53,670 nucleotides of DNA. It comes from Obelidium mucronatum (lineage: Eukaryota; Chytridiomycota; Chytridiomycetes; Chytridiales; Chytriomycetaceae). Made by a program: the position numbers and the translations under genes. The notes under the pieces were generated by a model, which saw only the letters and a list, made by a program, of their open reading frames with translations, ran no database searches and had not been told where the DNA came from. Location: NCBI GenBank assembly GCA_025765595.1, contig JAIVFH010000192.1, positions 1 through 53,670 of the forward strand, in the 5' to 3' direction. Shown in pieces: positions 17,799 to 28,197 of this stretch. Position 1 is the first letter of the stretch. Each line of letters begins with the position of its first letter.

Positions 17799-19905
17799 AT
17801 GGCAACCCACCAAGCAACCTGTATCGCCTTGATTCTAAACGAACAGTTTGGTGAATCGTCTCAGGTAAATAATAAACTTCCATGATCTGCTTGAGTTCAT
17901 CGGTGTTTGTCTGATAGATTGTAGCTGCCACACTCCTCACGAAAGGACGCCTGCCCCTCCCTACCCTGATCAATGCCACTGGCCTCTCCGGCAAACAAGT
18001 CCGCGAATCCTTGTTTCTGCTGATACAGCACAATATTATTTCCTTCACTGAAGCAAACGAAGGATTGCGGGTTGTTTGTTACTATAGTGTCAATCCACTG
18101 CAGGTCCTGCTGAGAGACCGATACCCACTATATCTTCAAATTGCGAAACAGAGATTCGGCGAAAAGGTTGACTGTTTAGCTCTCTTTTGGCTCTCGCCTT
18201 GTTTGTTGACTCGCAAAACGAAAACGCACAAAAACCAAAAACAAACGTATATAGGGTTATGAAATCCTAGCAGAGATCTTGAAGCTAGGAAAATGCACTT
18301 TTGCAACTCTCCAAAACGTTTTATATCCTCTTGATACAACCCCGCCTGATGTCCTCGATGCCTTTGAAGACGCCTTCAATGAAATGATGGAGCAAAACTT
18401 TATAGTTCGCGTCGGGGATGATGACTCAATTAATGTCTTGGATCGGAAAGTTTCTGAAGAGGCTGCCGAGGTGGCAAAGAATCCAAACATGACAGCGAGT
18501 GAAAAGACCAAAATGAAAAAAATGCTGGAATCGAGGAATAAGGATGTCGAATTCGAAGACATGCCGACTGGAATGGTGCGGAGTTTTTTTTGTTTCCAAC
18601 AGGATGTGAATTTGGGAAATCTAAAATTGCGCATCTTGTTAGAAACGAAAACTTGTGTACAGTTTTGAAGAAGGCGACAATAAGGCTTCCAAAGTCTATG
18701 ATGAAGGTGAAGCGAATATGGCCGAAACTGCATATTGGCGTATAAACCCATCGCGTTTCCACATTCATAGCCGCAACAAGGTGAGTTCTATTTTTGAATA
18801 ATTGCATAAATCTTGCAGGTTATTTATTTTTAATCGCAGACTTTGGCCACTCTCGCTGAAACTCGGGTCAACACGTCAGCTAAAGAGGTTATGAAGCTCA
18901 TTCTGGACTATGCTGAACCAACAATGAAGCACTGCAAAGCAGATGAAACTTCTGGTATTTCACTGTATTATACGGGGCGTATTTGTTTTAGTATGACTGA
19001 GATTCCATAACTACAGCACCAATTACCTTAACTTATATTGCCTCTCAAATCGACATGTCATGCCTCACTTATCATCCAAGCACTTCTCGAGGGGCCCTGA
19101 TTGATTACCTCGCACTTCTTACGATGGACCAAGAATTTCCATTCCTCACAAAACAAGACGACAGAGGTGGTGGTCAGTACGTGTCCAATCTCTTTGATCT
19201 CAGATCCGCGTTACATGAAGCGTTAGTTCTCGCCTATGTCAAGGAAAAGTTTGGGATTATTGCAGCGAGGATCTGGAAGCTCTTGAAAACAAAAGGAATG
19301 CTGGGAGAGAAGGAGGTGAGGGGGGGTTTCTTCTGTTTTTTCACGCATTTGTCCTGAAATGCCATGATTTATTTTTTTCAGGTGGCAAAGCTGGCATTGA
19401 TTTCAAACAAATCTGCTCGAGAAACTTTGTTTCTCATGATGCATTGTGGGATGATTCAACTGCAGGTGTTTTTGATTTTTCATTTCAAACTTTCCACACG
19501 TACTGAATCATCCTCCACCATAAAAGGACGTTCCAAAAACAGTCGACCACGCACCCAGCAGAACCTTCTTCCTCTTTTTCGTATCTCTTCCGAAATGCGT
19601 CGAGACTTTGATCCAAGCAACATATCAGATGCTGTCGAATCTCAAGATTCGAAGAATGAAGGAATACAATGCAAATGGGCAGCTGATTGAAAAGATTGAA
19701 AGATCTGATATCAAAGCAGACGCGTCCTTGCTGACGGATGGGGAGAGACAAGCCGTGGATAACTTTTACGGCATGATGAACAAGCTACGAATTTCCGAGT
19801 TACGATTGGTGAGACCTGTTGGTTTTCGTTTATTCACAATGATGTAGTTGGCTAAGTGTTTTGTTTTTAAAGGACCAAGCAATGCTGATCTTGCGAGATT
19901 ATTAA
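17799..19905 (+). CDS. RPC82: RNA polymerase III subunit RPC82 (RPC3/C82)
   Basis: A subunit of the Pol III initiation subcomplex (C82/C34/C31), which helps open promoters for tRNA and 5S genes in the nucleus. Exon 1 (17799-17864) gives MATHQATCIALILNEQFGES. Then follow IVAATLLTKGRLPLPTLIN, LSGKQVRESLFLLIQHNIIS and the VNPLQVLLRDRYPLYLQIAK segment, which match the first winged-helix and central regions of C82. Later exons carry ILKLGKCTFATLQNVL, YWRINPSRFHIHSRNK, LVLAYVKEKFGIIAARIWKL, SARETLFLMMHCGMIQLQ and a C-terminal RISELRLDQAMLILRDY end. About eight short GT-AG introns break the gene. It is immediately downstream of the A17 tract, leaving little room for a conventional promoter. Confidence 0.88.
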
Positions 19906-20011
19906 CCTAAAATAAAGAACCACCAAATCGTTAAATCCACAATTTAATCGCCTAAAACAGTTACATAAAAAATCCAATAGTTCTATACAAGTATTTGTCG
20001 TTTTTAAAAAA

Positions 20012-20862
20012 ATGATTTCACGAATCTTTGCTCGCACGTTCCATTCAACTCGTCAAATAATGTCTCAAAAACATGCAGTTGTATACGGAGGAAGCGGAGG
20101 CCTCGGCGTTCGCGTCGTCTCTGCTTTTAAAGCTGCCAACTGGAAAGTGACATCCGTGGATTTCAGAGCCAATGCGGAAGCTGATGCTGGGATTGTGTTG
20201 GATGGCTCGAAAAGCTTTGAAGAGACTGGGGCGCAAGTGGACAAGGGTCTGTCTGTCATTACTAGCGGCGCTAAAGTAGATGCAATTGTCAATGTTGCTG
20301 GTGGCTGGGCTGGAGGAAACCTGAAAGATGATGGTGAGTTTGAAGGTCTTGGTGTGGTAATGGCTGATCGTATTATCGCCAGACCTTTACAAGAACGTGT
20401 CTCTGATGATCAGCCAGTCAGTCAACTCTTCAGTTATCACTGCTAAGCTCAGCGCAACGCACCTGAAGGACAATGGCCTGCTTGTCCTTGTTGGAGTATG
20501 TTCCCCTTGCTTTCCTTTGACAAACACTCACCCCAAACCAGGCTGCTGCAGCCACCGAGGGAACACCCGGAATGATCGCGTACGGCATTGCCAAGGCCGG
20601 AGTCCACCACCTCGTCAAGTCTGTTGCCGCAGCCGACTCTGGATTCCCAGCTGGCGCCAAGGTTGTTGCAGTCTTGCCAGTGACGCTCGACACGCCAATG
20701 AACAGACAATTCATGCCAGATGCGGACTTTTCAAAGTGGACGCCGCTCGAGGAATTGTCGGGGAAAATCTTGGGTTGGGCGGAAGGATCGGAGGCGGTGG
20801 CTTCGGGTTCCCTGCTGAAGGTGGTTACCAGCAATGGAAAGACTGAGTACACTTCAGTTTAA
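20012..20862 (+). CDS. QDPR: Dihydropteridine reductase (QDPR-type short-chain dehydrogenase)
   Basis: It reduces quinonoid dihydrobiopterin to tetrahydrobiopterin with NAD(P)H, recycling the cofactor of aromatic amino acid hydroxylases. It has the Rossmann start VVYGGSGGLGVRVVSAF, the acidic VDF turn, NVAGGWAGGN, and AKLSATHLKDNGLLVLVG. The catalytic Tyr-Lys pair is in AYGIAKAGVHHLVKS, followed by AVLPVTLDTPMNRQFMPDAD and WTPLEEL, which are hallmark QDPR motifs. There are two introns (about 20334-20380 and about 20497-20541), both GT-AG. The first ATG gives an Arg/Ser-rich leader (MISRIFARTFHSTRQ) that could target mitochondria; a second Met at about 20060 aligns with the usual cytosolic start. 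About 240 residues from that Met fits the family. Confidence 0.9.
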
Positions 20863-20892
20863 AATCAGAATAAAGGGATCTATTGCAAGTAT

Positions 20893-23159
20893 TCAAAACA
20901 ATCCAGCCTTCTTTTTCATCTCCAGCTTTCTCCACGCGGGATATGCCTTGTATGTTGTAACATCCGTTTTAAAGAGCCGTTGAAAGTCATCTGCAGATAA
21001 ATGCAGTTCTACATTTGAAGGATCGACTCCAATGGGCAACTCTGTCTTCTTACGAAGTTCTTCCACCGAGTAAATGCCAGTCTCAATTCGATCCAAGAGT
21101 GTTTTTGCGTGTTCAGCTTTTGGATTCGCGTCATATCTGTTATTGGATGCCTCCAGCAACGAGTTGAACTGCATTCGTTCGCAGTAACGAGTGATCAGAA
21201 ACAACCAACAGACGAAAACAACACAAAACTCACAAATCTAAACGAAAAGGTTGATCCCAAGTCTTTGGTCCCATCATCAAAAGACCCAAAGCAGCTTTTA
21301 AACTCCACTGTCTCACTCCCATCGCGAATCATCCAAACGCGTAACTCATCTCGCTTCTTTTCATACTCGAGTCGAATCTCTTCCTTGTTTGCAGCGTATT
21401 TTGCGTATTCTATTGCTGTAGATAAAGCGAGGCGGATGTCCTTATGGTTTGTGTGTGCCTTTCTGCCAACCCAAACAAACACTTCGAAAAATGCGTCAAG
21501 GATAAATACTCCAGTTTCATCCAAATCGATTTGTGTGAATGGGGCAATCAGCTCCGCCTTTTTTTCCATTACTTTTTTAAGGGATGCAACAAAAAAAAAG
21601 AACTTTTTCAAATAAAACTCACGGTTGCTCCGCCATTGACAACATGGCTCACTTTCCACAATCGCCGTTTGAAATTCGTCGTGAATTTTGCTTTCTGCAT
21701 CAAGTAAGGCACTGAGGCGTACATCCCTCGTGGTGACTGATTACTCTCCAGTCCAAATTGACACCAGAAACCTGCAGGCTCGCACAATTCTTGGACTTCC
21801 TTCACTTGCTTGCCATTCTAGAAAAAAAAAATATGAATGAGTGAGAAATGACATGCAGTACTTTCCCTCTTGTAAAAAAAGACAGTAAAATCCCTTACAC
21901 AAAGTCGTTGAGCCACAAGCAATCCAGATTCACGTTCAAACCCATGAGCACCATCCCCGACCCACAAAACACCACTTCCATCTTCCATAATAGCCAAAAA
22001 CACTGCTGCAGAGTTGAAGTTGGATACATTCCAAGCCACTTGGATAGCCCTGACTTCTGATGCAGAGTATCCACTGATGCTGTACAGAGTCTTTTGAAGG
22101 TTGTTACTACTCCCACGAGGTTTGGCGCCGCGGCGAATCACAATGGGTGGAATTTGTTGAGAAGTGGTAGGATTGTTGCTTTTGTTCCGAAAGATGGTTA
22201 AAAAGTGGTCAGGTTCATGGCCTTGACTGACGCGGACTTGACGAGCCCCATGCTTTTTTTCAAGGTCTATTGCAGCATAAGCAATAGTTCCTTGTTCAGT
22301 CTAACGTAAAAAATGGAATTTAGTATAATTCAAAAAAAAAAAAAAAAAAACTTTTTTGGAATACAGGTATTAGAGGTACGGTATTCACCATTTTCGAGTC
22401 ATCCCCAATCCAGAAATAAGCAACCGAAACCTCCTTCTCATTCCCTTCCCTTCCCATCAAATGCTTATACAACAATAAATAACACTCCCCCGAAAAAAGC
22501 ACCCCATGCTCCTTTTCCTCAACCAAAACAATCTCAGCACCTACAGCCATCCAAACCTCAAGCCCCAACTTCCCACGATCCATTTCCAATGGAGGTGGAC
22601 CGCCGATATCAATTACAGTTGTACGTCCATCGGCTTGGCGGTCCCACGATGCGAGTGCAGGCGGTGGGTTAAACATTTCAGCAACGCAGATGTGTGTTGC
22701 GGGTTGTTTGTATCCGCCGCGATCAAATTCTTTGCGGGTTTTTTCTTTGGGGGTAATGTTTTTGGATTGTTTGATGGTTTGGATAAAGGCTTTGTCGGTC
22801 CAGTCTTGGAATTTTTCCATGAATAAAACTGTTTCGGTGAGGTCTTTTTCGTGGTGTAGGGGTAAGGAGTTTGTTTTGCTGAGGCTCTAAAATACAAAGT
22901 GTTAAAAAAAAAAAAGCTTGATGCATGAACAAAACCAAACCCGTTACCTCTGCAAATTCCATAGCGATTTGTCGAACGTCTTCCGTAGATCCCCTGCCTG
23001 TCCAAAGATAAATACTCTCCTGCTTGCATTCCAACACAAAACAGGAAGCACTGTGAATCAATTTGACACTCAAATTCTTTCCATCCGTCACAATCGGTTC
23101 AAATGTTCCTAATTCCTCGTTCAACCTTTTTTTATCCAAAGGAAATTGCATGAGCAACC

Positions 23160-23190
<31 letters not shown>

Positions 23191-24781
23191 CGCCTTCTCG
23201 CTACACTCACCCATAAAGTACAATCCGCGAATCTGCTTGCCTCTCATACTCTAAATCATCAGCAACTTCGCAATTCTGATTTAAATGATCCTGAGGTTCC
23301 CCTGCCGACGTCGTCCCGAAAAGAGCCTGCCAGAACCTCTCCATACCCTTACCACCACCACTACCACCACCAACCCCACCCCTACCACTACTACTACTCG
23401 CACTTACCACCTCCCACAACACCACCACCAGAAGTATCCCCTTCATCTTTCCCCAACAAATCAGCCAACTCACAAACCTCCACAACCTCTGCTTTCGCTC
23501 CCCAATCCCGCTCCCTCATTCGATACGCTACTTCTTTCCCTTTGGCGCGTTTGACTTTGCTGGATCCCATTCCACACCATACGTATAAAACAGCGTGGAC
23601 ATCTTCATCGTCTGAGTGGGTATGTTGCTGCTGCTGTTGCTGCTGCTGCTCAGGATGACGAAGACGAAGACGATGAATATGAGGGACTTCCAGAATATAC
23701 ACGTCATTGTGTGTGAGTGAGTGTGGCGAAACCGGTCTCGGTGTGACGTGGAACTTTCTTTTTCCTTTGATTAAATAGAGGGATGGCGATGTTTTGGTGT
23801 TGTTGTTGTTGTTGTTTGTGAAGTGGTGGTGGTGGCGGTTCCGTTTCTGTGGGGATGAGGAAGAGAGAGTGGTTGGGGTGGTGGTTTTTCCGCCAGTTGC
23901 GGTGATGATTACTTGTTTCGTGATTCGGGGTGAAGAAATGGAAGAGCATGTGGTGGAACCGGGTGCAGAGTTGGTATATAGATCAATTGACTGCGATTTT
24001 TTGATGGTGTTGATGCCGAAGGTCCGTGCAACATTATTGGATGTGGCAGTCACGTCTGGATTTTGAGAGCAGGAGACAACACTGGTATCAGCTGGAGGGG
24101 GATTAACAATTAAGAGCGGCTGATTGTTTGTTTTATCTGATGAGATTCTTGGTGGTGCGAGGGTTTCGGCGGGGATAGTAGGGTTCGCGTCGTCAGTCTC
24201 TTTGAAATTGTTGTTGGAGATGACTCGGGGGTTTTCGGAGCTGTTGTTGTTGTTATTGTTGTTGTTGTTGTTGTTGGATTCACTGAAAACTGGGTTATTG
24301 CTGGTTGTTGGAACTGTTTGAAAATTCTGTTCCGTCAGCGGGGCAGTATTTATCGCGCTCACTGATTGAATGGACTCCAAGTCAAAGTTGATGGTTTTCG
24401 TGTTTGGGTTGTTTGATGTTTTATCAAAATCCCGTACTTGTTGTGCCTGCCGTAAAGAAACATCCTCACTGCGAGAAATATCAGACCCCAAATTCAAGGA
24501 ATGGTCTTTAAGCTTTCTAGAGACGGGACTGTTTGAGCCGCCACTTTTCTCTTTGAGAGTCGCTTCAGCGCGTTGATAATCATTGTCAACAGAGCTCTCC
24601 ACCGTATAAAGGTTTGACAAGGAAATAGACCCGCCGCCGCCTATTTTGTTCCTACGATTCAGTTTGCTTTGTCGTCGTTGTTCTTGGAATGTTAGAAGCG
24701 GTTCAAAGTCGATATTCTATGTACATGATTGGAATAAATATAAATAAATAAGGCTTCACTGAGAGAGAGAGATAAGGCGAA

Positions 24782-24841
<60 letters not shown>

Positions 24842-25191
24842 ACGAAAAAAATATCCTCCTTACAACGCGTTGCTGCTTCTTATCCAAACAAAGCGAATCA
24901 TTTGACAGCGAATTCGCAGAGCTCTTTTTGGATGAAAGCGAGCCTGAACTAAGCCGCTTAAACAGCATTGGCTCACTACGAACAGCTGCTTCTTTTGCGC
25001 GTTCGAGGCTCTGTAAAGATTGAATTATGGCTTTAGAAGTTCCTCCACACTTCGCACTCAACATTCTCTAGATCCTCAATTCCCTGCTCAATCAATGACG
25101 CGAGTATGTTCTCGCTGGATAAAAAGTCTGCAGCAGTCTTGGATGTCTGCAGGTTGGTCAATGAGCCACCAAGCGTCCAATTTGAATTCAT
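20893..25191 (-). CDS. Supervillin/villin-like gelsolin-repeat protein with C-terminal headpiece
   Basis: An actin-binding protein of the villin/supervillin class. The C-terminus (ending at 20893) is a villin headpiece: YSVEELRKKTELPIGVDPSN, EEHL-like HLSADDF, PAWRKLEMKKKAGLF. Upstream, going toward the N-terminus, gelsolin-type repeats show FILDAFFEVFVWVGRKA, AVFLAIMEDGSGVLWVGDG, GECYLLLYKHLMGREGNEKE...VAYFWIGDDS, CFVLECKQESIYLWTGRGS and VYILEVP...AVLYVWCGMGSSK. The first 500 or so residues from the ATG at 25191 (MNSNWTLGGSLTNLQTSKTA) are disordered, rich in Ser and Asn, with a poly-Asn run. About five repeats plus headpiece and a long unstructured head is closer to supervillin or villidin than to true villin. 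There are many short introns, some with long homopolymers. Its likely role is cortical actin organisation. Confidence 0.85.
22332..22350. repeat. A19 tract in an intron of the gelsolin-repeat gene
   Basis: Poly-A on the plus strand (poly-T in the transcript) just 3' of an exon boundary. It could form a polypyrimidine stretch for splicing. Confidence 0.85.
23160..23187. repeat. A28 tract in an intron of the gelsolin-repeat gene
   Basis: Twenty-eight consecutive A on the plus strand, poly-T in the sense of the gene, in a short intron directly upstream of the exon that begins with MQFPLDKKRLNEELG. Confidence 0.85.
24784..24840. repeat. (GA)n microsatellite
   Basis: A pure run of about 28 GA dinucleotides inside an intron of the gelsolin-repeat gene. 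In the transcript it reads as a CU-rich tract upstream of the 3' splice site. Confidence 0.95.
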
Positions 25192-25360
25192 GTTTGACAA
25201 GTTTTTTTTTTTTTTGCGCGAGCGAGCGATGCGAAACGGATTCTATAATATTTTAAATTAGCAATAATGGGGGAAACATGGAATTTAAATACACTTAAAA
25301 TAGTTGCCCTTCAATCAAAAAGAATATGGGTAAAACATGAAAAAGTGAAAACGAAAAGTG

Positions 25361-25443
25361 TCCGACGACCCGGGTTCGAACCGGGGACCTCCTGATTACA
25401 GTGCTATTACAGTCAGATGCTCTTCCAACTGAGCTATCATCGG
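25361..25443 (-). tRNA. tRNA-Tyr (GTA) with intron
   Basis: On the minus strand the acceptor CCGATGA pairs with TCGTCGG (one G-U), with discriminator A. T8-A9, a D-arm GCTCAGTTGGAAGAGC and T-arm CCGGG-TTCGAAC-CCGGG type stems are intact. The anticodon stem CTGA/TCAG encloses a loop with anticodon GTA plus about 11 extra nucleotides (the TAGCACTGTAA region), a typical position for a tRNA-Tyr intron just 3' of the anticodon. Confidence 0.9.
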
Positions 25444-25671
25444 ATGATAATTGAATAAAGAAAAAAGTATATATTCTCACAACAGTGAAGAAACAAGAAA
25501 CATGATCCTCAATTTCTGACTTATTGATGCTCGAATATCTTTATCTCAAATTGTGATCCTCAAAAAAAGCCTTTTCATTCATTGAAGGTTGTGATTCCTT
25601 AATCGTAGTCTGGTGGGACCGTAAAAAACCAACAACACCAAACCGAAAACTAACTAGACACCATCACGGTA

Positions 25672-25753
25672 CGACAACGGCAGGATTTGAACCTGCGCTC
25701 CCAGAGGGAAATGCATTTCGAGTGCATCACCTTAACCACTCGGTCACGTTGCC
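25672..25753 (-). tRNA. tRNA-Ser (CGA), second copy
   Basis: An 82-nt class II tRNA. The acceptor GGCAACG pairs with CGTTGTC (one G-U), and the anticodon stem ATGCA/TGCAT encloses CTCGAAA (anticodon CGA). The 3' half, from the variable arm to the acceptor, is essentially identical to the copy at 12052-12133. The 5' acceptor and anticodon stem differ with compensating changes. Confidence 0.95.
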
Positions 25754-25920
25754 TTTGTTGAAGAGATGTCGATGTTATGGATTAGTAAGTAAATAAAAGA
25801 GAACCGCAGAATGCGATACAAAAAAGATAAAATGTAACGCAAGAAAGACTTGGTGGGACCAGTACCATGATGCAAATATATTCACGAATCACACACGACA
25901 CAGCATTCTTTCCATTCATC

Positions 25921-26292
25921 TCAATGATCTCGTCTCCACTCTTGACAAATCTTTTCAAAAGCAACATTAATGATTGGTTCTCGATCTCTGGATTCGGTAA
26001 AGAGAGCGGTACTACCGCAACTTAGTTTCAAGAGTACCAAAACAACAGGACCTCTCTTTGCCTTCACGTGGCCTGCTTGTTCATCCTTGTGAATGACAAA
26101 GTACTTTGTGTTGTTAAACACAACGGAAGTAGTTGTTGCAATAGCCGCCCAGTCAATATCCAAACCAGAGAACGGCTCTTGTGGTGGTGAAAGTTGAACC
26201 AAAGAGTATAAAACAGTTGCATTGTCTTGAGATATAACCATTGCTTGTTGGCAGTCTACATTCTTGAGAGAATTGAGGGCCGAGAAGTCCAT
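25921..26292 (-). CDS. Profilin-like small actin-binding protein
   Basis: A 123-residue single-exon ORF. The second half follows the profilin pattern: FNNTKYFVIHKDE matches the GTKY-x-VI strand, VKAKRGPVVLVLLKL matches the GKKG strand, then CGSTALFTES, and a C-terminal amphipathic helix (INVAFEKICQEWRRD). Profilin binds actin monomers and poly-proline proteins and feeds actin to formins. The N-terminal Trp and Tyr that usually form the poly-proline site are not evident (it starts MDFSALNSLKNVD), so ligand binding may differ. The neighbour is the supervillin-like gene on the same strand. An alternative reading is another small protein of similar alpha/beta fold. The assignment is by pattern only. 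Confidence 0.5.
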   Translation of the reverse strand: MDFSALNSLKNVDCQQAMVISQDNATVLYSLVQLSPPQEPFSGLDIDWAAIATTTSVVFNNTKYFVIHKDEQAGHVKAKRGPVVLVLLKLSCGSTALFTESRDREPIINVAFEKICQEWRRDH

Positions 26293-26345
26293 TTGATGAG
26301 ATTTCGATATTTATTTGGGCGACTTTATTTATTATTATTTCTTCT

Positions 26346-27713
<1,368 letters not shown>

Positions 27714-27751
27714 CATTATTTTTTTTTATTTTGTCTTTTTTTTTTTTTTTA

Positions 27752-28134
27752 CACCGCCGTAGGCGTGAAAAACCACGCCGAAGGCGTGAAAACCACGCCG
27801 TAGGCGTGGCCAACACCGCCGTAGGCGGTGAATTTCTTTCTTTTTTTTTTAACACCGCCGCAGGCGGTGAAGTTCTTTCTCTTTTATACCGCCGCAGGCG
27901 GTGAATTTCTTTCTTTTTTATACCGCCGTAGGCGGTGAATCTCTTTCTTTTTTTTCTTTTCATACCGCCGTAGGCGGTGAATTTCTTTCTTTTTTTTTCT
28001 TTTTCATACCGCCGTAGGCGGTGAATTTCTTTCTTTTTTTATACCACCGTAGGCGGTGAATTTCTTTCTTTTTTTATACCGCCGTAGGCGGTGAATTTCT
28101 TTCTTTTTTTTCTTTTCATACCGCCGCAGGCGGT
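27752..28134. repeat. Array of 12 short GC-rich hairpins separated by T-rich spacers
   Basis: Twelve near-copies of a palindrome of the type CACCGCC-GTA-GGCGGTG, with spacers such as AATTTCTTTCTTTTTTT between most of them. Stems are 6-7 bp. The loop is GTA, GCA or GAA. Two units have the stem CACGCC/GGCGTG instead, with both arms changed so that pairing is kept. Two units carry a single stem mismatch. The array fills the space between the starts of thioredoxin reductase (minus) and DLEC1 (plus), so it occupies their shared upstream region. It has no coding potential that I credit. Confidence 0.9.
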
Positions 28135-28197
28135 GAATCCCGTCCTTTTCTTTCTAAGCCACTTCTTACATGAATAAGTACATTTCAATAAAAAAAA

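Noticed and set aside
23146..23658. Plus-strand ORF rich in Lys, His, Pro and Cys
   Set aside because: It runs across poly-A and the reverse of the gelsolin-repeat exons; the minus strand carries the clear domains.
27752..28134. CRISPR array
   Set aside because: The repeats are palindromic and regularly spaced, but spacers are near-identical T-rich runs rather than unique sequences, and the context is eukaryotic.
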